Source of the DNA: Bosea sp. 685
GTDB lineage: Bacteria; Pseudomonadota; Alphaproteobacteria; Rhizobiales; Beijerinckiaceae
Reading direction: 5' to 3'
DNA: 64,000 bases
Assembly: GCF_031884435.1 (NCBI RefSeq)
Contig: NZ_CP134779.1
Coordinates: 1,612,001-1,676,000 of the forward strand
Part shown: positions 46,753-55,371 of the stretch, piece after piece
Layout of the letters: each line of letters opens with the position of its first letter
How positions within the stretch are numbered: the first letter of the stretch is position 1
Notes under the pieces: model-generated
The model's database searches: none
Told to the model about the DNA's origin: nothing
The model's input: the letters and a program-made list of their open reading frames with translations, nothing else
Translations under genes and position numbers: made by a program

Positions 46753-47469
46753 TCAGTCCTGCACGAAGCGCTGTGGCTTCAGCGCGGCGTGGAAGCAATT
46801 GACCATGGTCACGGCGTCGAACACCGGCACGCGGAAGCGCTGCGCGATATCGGCGCTGAACGGCGTCAGATTGGTGCATTCGGAAACGATCGCGCCGATG
46901 TCGGGATGCCGGGCCATCAGCGTGCCGGCCGTCGCCAGCACCTCCTCGCGCAAGATCTCGAAGGGCACGCTGTCGTCGCCGTCGCGGATCGAGCGGACGA
47001 ACTCCGAGGTCGGGGGCATGCCGACGACCGGCGTGTCGGCGGCGACGCCCGCGGCTTCGAGATAGCGGCCCGTCAGGGCATCGCCATTATAGGTCAGGAT
47101 GCCGACCTTCTTGTTGCTGGGGATGATGCGCTCGACCATCGGCACCTGCAGCAATGCGCTCGTCGCCACCGGCACCGAGCAGAAATCGGCGAGCTCGCGC
47201 TGATAGATCGACAGGAAGCCGCAGGTCGTGGTGATGCCGTCGACGCCGGCCTCGATCAGCTCCTGGGCGGCGGCCTTGAACGGCTCGAGCAGGCTGACAT
47301 TGTGCATCTCCGTCATCCGTGAGGGCACGGCATCGGCGACGATGCGGTACTGCACCGGGAACGACCAGGTCCCGGCATGGCCGATATCGCCATGGAACCG
47401 GCGGAAATGGCTCTTCACCATCAGGATGCCGAGGGTGACGCCGTAATAGGTCTTCTTCATGGGCTGCAT
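46753..47469 (-). CDS. Asp/Glu racemase superfamily protein
   Basis: A 238-residue protein with the paired catalytic-type Cys motifs TTTCGFLS and SECTNLTP of the Asp/Glu/hydantoin racemase fold. It starts MKKTYYGVTLGILMVKSH or two residues earlier. The family includes amino-acid and hydantoin racemases, maleate isomerase and arylmalonate decarboxylase. It follows the ABC transporter genes by 42 bases on the same strand, so the enzyme likely acts on the imported compound. Confidence 0.83.
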   Translation of the reverse strand: MQPMKKTYYGVTLGILMVKSHFRRFHGDIGHAGTWSFPVQYRIVADAVPSRMTEMHNVSLLEPFKAAAQELIEAGVDGITTTCGFLSIYQRELADFCSVPVATSALLQVPMVERIIPSNKKVGILTYNGDALTGRYLEAAGVAADTPVVGMPPTSEFVRSIRDGDDSVPFEILREEVLATAGTLMARHPDIGAIVSECTNLTPFSADIAQRFRVPVFDAVTMVNCFHAALKPQRFVQD

Positions 47470-47511
47470 GGGCGATGTCCTGGGATAGGCGAGGGGGCGA
47501 GAGCACCCCGC

Positions 47512-49305
47512 TCATGGGCTGCGCCGGCGTAGATATTCGCCGGCGAAGAGAAGCAGCGTCATCACGACCAGCAGGATCGTGGCGACGGCTGCCAGCGTCG
47601 GATTGATCTGGAGCAGCATGTCGCTCCACATCTGGCGCGGCAGCGTCGAGACCGCGCCGCCGGTCACGAACAGGGCGATGGTGAGTTCGTCGAAGGATGT
47701 GATGAAGGCGAACAGGAAGGCGGCGATCAGACCCGGCCTGATCTGCGGCAGGGTGATGCGCCAGAGCGTGCGCAGCGGGCTCGCGCCCAGCGTTGAGGCA
47801 GCCTGGTCGTAGCGTTGGTCATAGGTGCTGAGCACCGCCATCACCGTGATGACGACATAGGGCACCGCCAGGACGGCATGGCCGATGACGAGGCCGGTGA
47901 TCGTCCCGACCAGTTCAAGCCGCGAGTAGAGGTAGAACAGTGCCACCGCGATGACGACGCGCGGCACGATCAGCGGCGACAGGACCAGAGCCAGAACAGC
48001 CGTCTTACCCGGGATCCGCCGCCGCGTCAGGGCGAAGGCCGCCATGGTCCCGATCAGCAGCGCCACCAGCCCCGACATCGTGGCGATGGCGAAGGAGTTG
48101 TAGGTCGCGCTGATCCAGTCCGGCGAGGAGAGATAGGTCTGATACCAGCGCAGCGAGAAGCCGCGCGGCGGAAACTCGACGGCGGCGCCTGCGGTGAAGG
48201 AGGCGGGGATGACGAACAGCGCCGGCAGGATCAGGAAGCCGATGACGAGACCGAAGGCGAGCCGCAACGCAGCCTTGCCGAGCACGCCTTGTGCGCTCTC
48301 CGGAATGGTCCGCTCCCAGCGCTCGGCGACCGCCGCGCAGAGATTGCCGAGGGCACTGAGGATGGCGCCGCCCAGGCGCGCACCGACGCGCCCCAGCATG
48401 GAGGGGCGCGAGCGGCCCACCGATGCCGATGCACCAGCCAGCGTCGCCATGCCGACGACGCGGTCATAGAGCGCGAAGACCAGCAGCGCCGCCGCCAGCA
48501 GGAAGACGGCAAGTGCGCCGGCAAAGCCCCAGTTCAGCAGTTCCTGGACCTGCGTGATGATGACCTGCGTGATCATCGTCTCCCGGGCGCCGCCAAGCAG
48601 CGCGGGCGTGATGAAGAAGCCGAGCGAGGTGATGAACACCATGATGCAGGCGGCGCTGACGCCGGGCATGGATTGCGGGACATAGATTCGCCAGAAGGTC
48701 TGGCCGCGGCGGGCGCCGAGCGTGTCGGCAGCCCGCGTCAGATTGGGGTCGATCGTCTGCATCACCGGCAGCATGGTCATGATTGCCAGCGGGATCATGA
48801 CATGGCTCATGCCGATCAGCGTCCCGGTCAGGTTGTAGATCAGCGCGACCGGAGCATCGGTGATGCCCAGGGAGATCAGCATGCGGTTAATCGCGCCATT
48901 GCGCCCGAGCAGGATCATCCAGGCGAAGGTCCGCACCAGGAAGCTCGTCCAGAACGGCACGAGCACCCAGATCATCAGGCTGTTGCGTCGCTTGGCCGAG
49001 GCGGTGGCGAGGAGATAGGCGACGGGATATGCGCCCAGGATCGAGACCAGCGTGGTCCAGAACGCGATCTTGAAGGTGATCGCCAGCACATTGGCGTAGA
49101 TCGGGTCGGAGACGATGCGCAGATAGTTCTGGGCCGTCATCTCGCCTGCCGACGTGCGGACCGAAAGGGTCAGCAATTGCAGCACCGGGTAGACGAAGAA
49201 GGCGCCCAGGAACAGGGCGATCGGCAGCAGTGGCCAGAGCGCGAACAGCGGCGATAGCGGCTGGGAGAGCGCGGCCGGGCGCAGTGTCGTCGCTTCGCCG
49301 GTCAC
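47512..49305 (-). CDS. fused ABC transporter permease (PotB-PotC type)
   Basis: A 597-residue inner-membrane protein holding two complete permease domains in one chain. Domain 1 (about 25-290) has the EAA-type loop AADTLGARRGQTFWRIYVPQ. Domain 2 (about 345-595) has AASTLGASPLRTLWRITLPQ. Most spermidine/putrescine-type importers use two separate permeases, so this is a fusion. The GTG at 49305 overlaps the stop of the ATPase gene by four bases. It works with the ATPase and binding protein encoded upstream. Confidence 0.9.
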   Translation of the reverse strand: MTGEATTLRPAALSQPLSPLFALWPLLPIALFLGAFFVYPVLQLLTLSVRTSAGEMTAQNYLRIVSDPIYANVLAITFKIAFWTTLVSILGAYPVAYLLATASAKRRNSLMIWVLVPFWTSFLVRTFAWMILLGRNGAINRMLISLGITDAPVALIYNLTGTLIGMSHVMIPLAIMTMLPVMQTIDPNLTRAADTLGARRGQTFWRIYVPQSMPGVSAACIMVFITSLGFFITPALLGGARETMITQVIITQVQELLNWGFAGALAVFLLAAALLVFALYDRVVGMATLAGASASVGRSRPSMLGRVGARLGGAILSALGNLCAAVAERWERTIPESAQGVLGKAALRLAFGLVIGFLILPALFVIPASFTAGAAVEFPPRGFSLRWYQTYLSSPDWISATYNSFAIATMSGLVALLIGTMAAFALTRRRIPGKTAVLALVLSPLIVPRVVIAVALFYLYSRLELVGTITGLVIGHAVLAVPYVVITVMAVLSTYDQRYDQAASTLGASPLRTLWRITLPQIRPGLIAAFLFAFITSFDELTIALFVTGGAVSTLPRQMWSDMLLQINPTLAAVATILLVVMTLLLFAGEYLRRRSP

Positions 49306-50429
49306 GGCGTGGCCGCCGGTAGCAGGACCGTATCCTCGCCGCTCCAACTGACGAAGACCTCCTCGCCCTGATTGGGCACGCCGTTGGCGGTGGTCAGCTG
49401 CTTGGCGACGAGCGTTTCGCCCTGGTCGGTGCGGACATGGATCTTGGTGACGCCACCGGCGAAGACGACATCCTGCAGCCGGCCGCGCAGCGTATTGCCC
49501 GGCGGGCCCGCATCGCGCGTCACGCGCAGGCTCTCGGGCCGCACCATCCAGCTCAGGCGCTCCTCGGCCTTGAAGCGCGCATCCGGCCGCGCCTCGAAGG
49601 TCGCGCCGGCCCGGACGCTGATCACGGCCTTCTCGCCCATCGTCCGGACGACGCCGTCGAGGATATTGGATTCGCCGAGGAAGCTTGCCGCGAAGATGCT
49701 CCGGGGCCGGAAATAGAGATCATCGGGCGTACCGACCTGCTCGATGCGGGCATTGTTCATCAGGCAGATCCTGTCCGACATCGCCAACGCCTCCTCCTGG
49801 TCGTGGGTGACATAGAGGACGGTGATGCCGATCTCGGTGTGGAGGCGCTTGATTTCCATCTGCATGTGGTCGCGCAGATTCTTGTCGAGCGCGCCCAGCG
49901 GCTCGTCCATCAGCACGATCGACGGGCTGTAGACGATGCAGCGAGCCAGCGCGATGCGCTGCTGCTGCCCGCCCGAGAGCTCGCGCGGGAACCGGTCGGC
50001 GACCTGGGGCAGCTTGACGATGTCCAGAACGCGGCGCACCTCGTGCTCCACCTCCACTGCGGGCAGGCGGCGCATATGCAGTGGGAAGGCGATGTTCTCG
50101 AACACCGTCAGATGCGGAAACAGCGCATAGTTCTGGAACACCATGCCGATGCCCCGCTTGAACGGCGGCAGCCGGGTGGAGCAATGGCCGTCGATCCAGA
50201 CCTCGCCGGTGGTCGGGCTGATGAGCCCGGCCACGATCGAGAGCAGTGTCGTCTTGCCCGAGCCGGATGGCCCCAGCAGGGTCAGGAACTCGCCCTCGGC
50301 CATATCGAGGTCGGTGCTGTCGAGTGCAGCGACATCGCCGTAGCGCTTCGACACGTCCACGATGCTCAGCTTCTTCAGCGACTTGTTCTCGGGCGACGTG
50401 TAGTTCTCGGGCGATTTGCCGGTGGCCAT
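49302..50429 (-). CDS. ABC transporter ATP-binding protein (PotA type)
   Basis: A 375-residue ATPase of a spermidine/putrescine-like importer: Walker A GPSGSGKTT, the Q-loop FQNYALFPHLTV, signature LSGGQQQRIALAR, Walker B VLMDEPLGALD, and a C-terminal TOBE domain (WMVRPESLRV onward). The N-terminus contains a small duplication, SPENYTSPEN. The ATG at 50429 lies 20 bases after the binding-protein gene. Confidence 0.92.
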   Translation of the reverse strand: MATGKSPENYTSPENKSLKKLSIVDVSKRYGDVAALDSTDLDMAEGEFLTLLGPSGSGKTTLLSIVAGLISPTTGEVWIDGHCSTRLPPFKRGIGMVFQNYALFPHLTVFENIAFPLHMRRLPAVEVEHEVRRVLDIVKLPQVADRFPRELSGGQQQRIALARCIVYSPSIVLMDEPLGALDKNLRDHMQMEIKRLHTEIGITVLYVTHDQEEALAMSDRICLMNNARIEQVGTPDDLYFRPRSIFAASFLGESNILDGVVRTMGEKAVISVRAGATFEARPDARFKAEERLSWMVRPESLRVTRDAGPPGNTLRGRLQDVVFAGGVTKIHVRTDQGETLVAKQLTTANGVPNQGEEVFVSWSGEDTVLLPAATP

Positions 50430-50449
50430 GGCGTGTCGATCCGCAGCCG

Positions 50450-51526
50450 TCAGCGCAGCAGCCAGGCGTTGAAGCGGTCGAACATCTTGTCCTTGTTGGC
50501 GCCCCACCAGTCGTCGTTGATCTGGGCCATGCCCTTGAAGTTCTCGGGTGCGGTCGGCAGGAATTTCGCCCGCTCCGGCGCGATCTTGTCGAAGGCCGCA
50601 GGGTTGGTCGGGCCATAGGCGAGGGCGTTGGTGTAGGCGGCCTGCCGCGCGCCATTGGCGCAGTATTTGATGAAGCGCTTGGCGAGCGCGGCGCGCGGCG
50701 AGCCTTTCGGGATCGCCCAGCCTTCGAGCCCATAGAGCGCCTGGTTCCAGATCAGCTGGACCGGCGCGCCGCTGTCGATCGCGGCCTGAATGCGCGCATT
50801 GCTGCTGTAGAGCATGTCGACCTCGCCGCTCTGCAGCAACTGGGTCGTCTGGCCGAAGCTCGCCCACCAGACGCTGACATGGGGCTTGATCTCGTCGAGT
50901 TTCCTGAAGGCGCGGTCGACATCGAGCGGGTAGAGCCTGTCGAGCGGAACGCCATCGGCCAGCAGCGCGCCTTCCAGGACGATGATCGGGCTCTTGGGCA
51001 GCGAACGGCGGCCGGGGAATTTCTTCACGTCGAAGAAATCCGCCCAGCTGTTGGGCGCGGTCTTCATCGTGTCCGTGCGATAGGCGAGCAGGCTGGCGAA
51101 GACGTTGGTGCCCATCCAGTCGGGCTGGCGCGCGGCCGGGATAAGCGCATCCATCTCCGGCCCGCTCCAGTCCAGCGGCTCGAGCAGTCCCTGGTCGGAG
51201 AGCAGCTTGCGCGACGAAAGCGTCACCGACACCACGTCCCAGACATAGGATTTCGCCTCGACAATCGCCTTGATCTGGCTGGTCGGTTCCGCCTCACGGG
51301 CGACATTGACGATCTCGATGCCGGTCTCGGCCTGGAAGGGTTTGTAGAAGGCGGCGCCGAAGCCCGATTGATAGATGCCGCCCGGGTCGGCGACGGTGAT
51401 CTTCTCGGCGGCGAGCGCCGATGACACCGAGCCCATCGTCGCAGCAGCCCCGGCCAGCGCAGCGGTGGCGAGAAAGTCCCGGCGCGTCGCTTTCGGGGGC
51501 ACGTCTCGATCATCTGTCGTCGTCAT
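50450..51526 (-). CDS. ABC transporter substrate-binding protein (PotD-like)
   Basis: A 358-residue periplasmic binding protein with a twin-arginine signal (TRRDFLATAALAGAAATMGS, cleavage near ALA). The body follows the spermidine/putrescine type: AEKITVADPGGIYQSGFGAA, KSYVWDVVSVTLS, and GMAQINDDWWGANKD near the end. GGGGAGA precedes the start. It heads a minus-strand operon with the ATPase, fused permease and Asp/Glu-racemase-type genes, divergent from a GntR gene. The ligand is not readable; an amino-acid-related amine or acid is likely. Confidence 0.9.
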   Translation of the reverse strand: MTTTDDRDVPPKATRRDFLATAALAGAAATMGSVSSALAAEKITVADPGGIYQSGFGAAFYKPFQAETGIEIVNVAREAEPTSQIKAIVEAKSYVWDVVSVTLSSRKLLSDQGLLEPLDWSGPEMDALIPAARQPDWMGTNVFASLLAYRTDTMKTAPNSWADFFDVKKFPGRRSLPKSPIIVLEGALLADGVPLDRLYPLDVDRAFRKLDEIKPHVSVWWASFGQTTQLLQSGEVDMLYSSNARIQAAIDSGAPVQLIWNQALYGLEGWAIPKGSPRAALAKRFIKYCANGARQAAYTNALAYGPTNPAAFDKIAPERAKFLPTAPENFKGMAQINDDWWGANKDKMFDRFNAWLLR

Positions 51527-51693
51527 GGCGCATCTCTCCCCTTCGATCGTCACTCAAGGCTGTGTGAAACGAGGCTGTCGGCGATAGCGTCCGCAAGCTG
51601 GCGATCGGCTCGGCACGATCTCTGCCGACACCGCTTGGCAAGCGGCGCGGCGTTGTGGGGACGACAATCATTCTCGCGGATAGTCATTTTCCA

Positions 51694-51707
51694 TATTGTC
51701 GACAATA
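51694..51707. promoter_or_regulatory. candidate GntR operator, perfect palindrome TATTGTCGACAATA
   Basis: A 14-bp perfect palindrome between the divergent GntR and transporter operons, 71 bases before the GntR start. The TTGTCGACAA core fits the TNGTNNNACNA pattern reported for FCD-type GntR regulators. It probably represses both directions until ligand binds. Confidence 0.7.
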
Positions 51708-51778
51708 CGCAGGCGCGATAGCCTTGCAAGCGTAAATAAGCGGCTGCCAGGTAGGCGCTTGCTGGAAACGAGACCTTC

Positions 51779-52510
51779 ATGAGCTTGACCCGCGTTCCGG
51801 ATGGCCAGAGCCCCGTCTCCGACGAAGCCGTGCCGAGGCTGTCGCTGACTGTGGCGGCCCAGCCTCTGACGCAGCAGATCGCGAACCATATCCGCGATCA
51901 GATCATTCATGACGGCCTGAAGCCCGGTGAACGCATCCGCGAGCAGCCGATCTCCGAGCAACTGCGAGTCTCGCGCACGCCGATCCGCGAGGCGCTTCAG
52001 ATCCTCGCGACGGAACGGCTCGTCGATATCCTGCCCAATCGGGGAGCAGTCGTGGCCAATCCCGGCGTCGAGGATCTGCGCGGCATGCTGAAGGTCTACA
52101 GCATGCTCGACGGGCTCGGCGGCGAACTCGCCTGCCTCAGCGCCCAGCCGGCGCAGGTGGCTGAGGTCAAGCTGCAATACGAGCTGTTGCAGGTGGCGTT
52201 CGAGGCCAAGGACCGCTCCGCCTATTTCCAGGCAAACCAGGCCTTCCATCTCGGTATCGTCGCCGGCTCGGGGAATCCGACGTTGGTCGAGATCCACGGC
52301 CAATTGAACCTCAGGCTCTATCGCACCCGCTATCTCGCGGTCATGCAGATCAAGGACTGGACCTCGGCGGCCTACCAGCACGCCGACATCCTGAAGGCCT
52401 TCCTCGATCGCGACGGACCGCTGCTCAACCGGCTGCTCCAGGCCCATCTGGGCTTCGCCTGGCGCCAGGCGGAAGGCGTCGTCGAGACGCCGGCCCTCGC
52501 GAGCGCCTGA
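51779..52510 (+). CDS. GntR family transcriptional regulator (FCD domain)
   Basis: A 243-residue regulator with a winged helix (LTQQIANHIRDQIIHDGLKP, ISEQLRVSRTPIREALQILA) and FCD ligand domain, with FHLGIVAGSGNP and YQHADILKAF carrying conserved His positions. It diverges from the transporter operon with a perfect palindrome between, and is followed by a RidA gene. It likely senses the compound imported by the transporter. Confidence 0.9.
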   Translation: MSLTRVPDGQSPVSDEAVPRLSLTVAAQPLTQQIANHIRDQIIHDGLKPGERIREQPISEQLRVSRTPIREALQILATERLVDILPNRGAVVANPGVEDLRGMLKVYSMLDGLGGELACLSAQPAQVAEVKLQYELLQVAFEAKDRSAYFQANQAFHLGIVAGSGNPTLVEIHGQLNLRLYRTRYLAVMQIKDWTSAAYQHADILKAFLDRDGPLLNRLLQAHLGFAWRQAEGVVETPALASA

Positions 52511-52545
52511 ACGGCTGCATCTCTCACCAGCAACAAGGACAGGAC

Positions 52546-52896
52546 ATGAACGATATCCAGCGTATCGGCGCGAATAGCCGCCGTAGCCGCGCGGTGGTGC
52601 ATGGTGGCGTCATCTACCTGACCGGCCAGGTCTGCGACGACAAGCGGGGCGACATCGCCCAGCAGACGCAAGAGGCTTTCGCCAAGATCGATGCCGCGCT
52701 TGCCGAAGTCGGAAGTGGCCGGAGCAAGGTCCTCTCAGCCACGATCTGGCTGAGAACCATGGACGATTACGACGGCATGAATGCGGTGTGGGACGCCTGG
52801 ATCGACCGAGACAACGCGCCGGCGCGCAGCTGCGGCACCGTCGGCATGGCCGATCCGGACTTTCGCGTCGAGATCATCGTGACCGCTGCCGCCTGA
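52546..52896 (+). CDS. RidA/YjgF family protein
   Basis: A 116-residue protein of the RidA family, enamine/imine deaminases that protect PLP enzymes and take part in amino-acid catabolism. It shows the family segments SRAVVHGGVIYLTGQVCDD, VLSATIWLRTMDDYDGMN and a C-terminal VEIIVTAAA. The PARSC segment matches the active-site Arg region. Its position behind the GntR gene ties it to the transport cassette. Confidence 0.9.
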   Translation: MNDIQRIGANSRRSRAVVHGGVIYLTGQVCDDKRGDIAQQTQEAFAKIDAALAEVGSGRSKVLSATIWLRTMDDYDGMNAVWDAWIDRDNAPARSCGTVGMADPDFRVEIIVTAAA

Positions 52897-53038
52897 GTGC
52901 GGCCTTCTGCATGTCACGTCGGTTCTGCCGGCTGGCGCTTTTCCGGGTTATGCGCGAGACAAATCGTGGCGTGTCGGCTTGCCGATTCTCCTTCATGTTT
53001 CCATGAGCGCGGCGGTCGTCGTCGCAGGGCCTCTCGCC

Positions 53039-53521
53039 ATGAGCTTGACCATCCGCCCCGCCCGTCCAGACGAGGCTGGCCTCGTCCTCGGTTTCATCAG
53101 GGAACTGGCCGAATACGAGAAGCTGCTGCATGAGGTCGCGGCGACGGAGGCTGACATCGCCTTGGCGCTGTTTGGCCCGAACCCGCGCACATTCTGCGAC
53201 ATCGCGGAGTGGGAGGGCGAGCCGGTCGGCTTCGCGGTCTGGTTCTACACCTATTCCACCTTCTCGGGCCGGCACGGCATCTGGCTGGAGGATCTCTATG
53301 TGCGGCCCGGTCAGCGCGGGCGCGGCATCGGCAAGGGGCTGATCGCGAACCTTGCCAGGCGCTGCGTCGAGGAGGGACTGCCGCGCCTGGCCTGGTGGGT
53401 GCTGAACTGGAACGAGCCGTCGCGGGTGTTCTATCGCTCGATCGGAGCCGCCGCGCAGGACGAGTGGACGGTGAAGCGGCTCGAAGGCGAGGCTTTGGCG
53501 CGGTTGGGGCAGGGGAACTGA
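53039..53521 (+). CDS. GNAT family N-acetyltransferase
   Basis: A 160-residue acetyltransferase: SLTIRPARPDEAGLVLGFIR at the N-terminus, the acetyl-CoA site VRPGQRGRGIGKGLI and LNWNEPSRVFYRSIGA. It resembles the GNAT that acetylates polyamines or small amines (SAT type), but the substrate cannot be read. The ATG at 53039 is preferred; the frame is open to 52979 with another ATG at 53003. It ends four bases before folA. Confidence 0.86.
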   Translation: MSLTIRPARPDEAGLVLGFIRELAEYEKLLHEVAATEADIALALFGPNPRTFCDIAEWEGEPVGFAVWFYTYSTFSGRHGIWLEDLYVRPGQRGRGIGKGLIANLARRCVEEGLPRLAWWVLNWNEPSRVFYRSIGAAAQDEWTVKRLEGEALARLGQGN

Positions 53522-53525
53522 GACG

Positions 53526-54041
53526 ATGGCAGCGCTTCCCCTCGTCATTGTCGCAGCCATCGCTGACAACAATGTCATCGGCGACGACAACAAGCTGATC
53601 TGGCGATTGAAGACCGATATGCGGCGGTTCCGCCGCCTGACGACGGGTTGCCCTATCATCATGGGGCGCAAGACCTATCTCTCGATCGGCAAGCCGCTGC
53701 CGGGACGCGAGACGATCGTGCTGACGCGCGATGCGCATTTCAGCGCAGAGGGCGTGCATGTCGCGCATTCACTTGAAGGAGCGCTCGAGCTCGCCCAGAG
53801 CCTGGGCGGCGCGATGGGCGCGCATTCGGTCATCATCGGCGGCGGCACGGAGATCTATGGCCAGGCCCTGCCTTTCGTCGACCGGCTCGAACTGACCTTC
53901 GTGCATGCGGCGCCGCAGGGCGATGCGGTTTTCCCGGACTGGAATCGCGCCGCCTTCGAAGGTGTCGCACGCGAAGAGCACCCCCACGGTCCCGATGATG
54001 AGCACGCCTTCACCTTCGCGACGTTTCGTCGCCGGCCATGA
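53526..54041 (+). CDS. folA: dihydrofolate reductase
   Basis: FolA reduces dihydrofolate to tetrahydrofolate. The 171-residue protein has IVAAIADNNVIGDDNKLIWR (active-site Trp and Asp region), PIIMGRKTYLSIGKPLPGRE and the NADPH-site SVIIGGGTEIYGQAL. All typical motifs are present. It follows the GNAT gene and precedes hflK, forming the usual folA-hflK-hflC order of Alphaproteobacteria. Confidence 0.96.
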   Translation: MAALPLVIVAAIADNNVIGDDNKLIWRLKTDMRRFRRLTTGCPIIMGRKTYLSIGKPLPGRETIVLTRDAHFSAEGVHVAHSLEGALELAQSLGGAMGAHSVIIGGGTEIYGQALPFVDRLELTFVHAAPQGDAVFPDWNRAAFEGVAREEHPHGPDDEHAFTFATFRRRP

Positions 54042-54192
54042 GCCGGCTTTCCGTTGACGATGAATGGCTTGCGCCGTTGACGAATCCATGTCCCATGCCC
54101 AAGTCAGCGCCACGGCCCCGCAAGGGCGCTGACAAATGGCCGGCATTCGCCTATTGCACGGCCTGACACGAGCGTAAGGGAACGGCGCAAGT

Positions 54193-55371
54193 ATGCCTTG
54201 GAGCAACCAGAGCGGCGGTAGTGGGAGCGGTGGCGGCGGGGGTGGACCCTGGGGCAATCGCGGTGGAAGCGGCGGCGGTGGCGGCCCTTGGGGCGGCGGC
54301 TCGAATGGCGGCGGCAGCGGTGGCGGTTCGCCGCCCGATCTGGAAGAGATCCTGCGGCGCAGCCAGGACCGGCTCAAGAATTTGCTTCCGGGCGGCAATG
54401 TCGGCGGGCGCGGCCTGATTCTCGGCGTGCTCGTCCTGGTGCTGGTCTGGCTCGCGACCGGTGTTTATTTCGTGCGCCCCAACGAGGTCGGCCTCAACAC
54501 CGTCTTCGGCAAATATATCGGCAAGACCGGCGAAGGCGCCAACTGGAACTGGCCCTATCCGATCGGCGGCGTGATCAAGCCCCAGGTGACCAATGTCGTC
54601 ACCACCGAGGTCGGCTTCCGCACGGTCGAATCGGTGCGCACCTCGCGGCAAACCGACGTGATCGAAGAGAGCCTGATGCTGACCGGCGACGAGAACATCG
54701 TTGACGTCGACGTCATCGTGCAGTGGCAGATCGACCCCGTCGCGCCCGAGAACTACGTCTTCAATATCCAGGATCCGCCGGGCACGGTGAAGGCCGTTGC
54801 CGAGAGCGCGATGCGCGAAGTCGTCGGCCGCCGCAACATCCAGCCGGTGCTGACCACCGATCGCGGCGCGATCGAGACCGAGGTGCGCCATTTGATGCAG
54901 GAGACGTTGGACACCTACAAGGCCGGCGTCCAGATCCGCCTCGTGCAGATGCAGAAGGTCGATCCGCCGCAGCAGGTCATCGATTCGTTCCGCGACGTCC
55001 AGGCGGCGCGCGCCGACCAGGAGCGCCTGCGCAACGAAGCGCAGACCTATGCCAACCGCGTCGTGCCGGAAGCGCGCGGCCGTTCGGCACAGCTCGTCCA
55101 GTCGGCCGAAGCCTATAAGGACCAGACGGTGGCCGAAGCGCTGGGTCAGGCGAGCCGTTTCAATGCGGTCTATGCGCAGTACAAGAATGCGCCGGCCGTG
55201 ACCCGCGAGCGCCTCTTCATCGAGACGATGGAGCGCGTGCTTGGCGGCACCGATAAGGTGATCATCGACCAGAAGAATGGTAGCCAGGGCGTCGTGCCCT
55301 ATCTGCCTCTCAACGAACTCCAGCAGCGGCGCACGGCGCCGGGCGCTCAGCAGGGAGGAGCGGTCCGATGA
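54193..55371 (+). CDS. hflK: FtsH protease regulator HflK
   Basis: HflK with HflC forms a membrane cage around the FtsH protease. The 392-residue protein has a Gly/Ser/Trp-rich N-terminal tail, a transmembrane segment (LILGVLVLVLVWLATGVYFV), and an SPFH domain with a helical C-terminal region. The stop overlaps the hflC start by four bases (ATGA). The long Gly run encodes repetitive GGCGG DNA. Confidence 0.95.
   Translation: MPWSNQSGGSGSGGGGGGPWGNRGGSGGGGGPWGGGSNGGGSGGGSPPDLEEILRRSQDRLKNLLPGGNVGGRGLILGVLVLVLVWLATGVYFVRPNEVGLNTVFGKYIGKTGEGANWNWPYPIGGVIKPQVTNVVTTEVGFRTVESVRTSRQTDVIEESLMLTGDENIVDVDVIVQWQIDPVAPENYVFNIQDPPGTVKAVAESAMREVVGRRNIQPVLTTDRGAIETEVRHLMQETLDTYKAGVQIRLVQMQKVDPPQQVIDSFRDVQAARADQERLRNEAQTYANRVVPEARGRSAQLVQSAEAYKDQTVAEALGQASRFNAVYAQYKNAPAVTRERLFIETMERVLGGTDKVIIDQKNGSQGVVPYLPLNELQQRRTAPGAQQGGAVR

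Noticed and set aside
47815..49257. 480-residue open frame antisense to the fused permease
   Set aside because: The composition is almost all Asp, Arg, His, Gln and Gly, the mirror of hydrophobic codons on the real strand.
46227..52896. Possible genomic island with integrase or transposase
   Set aside because: No mobility gene, tRNA end or flanking direct repeat was found; only the altered thyA-folA spacing hints at insertion.
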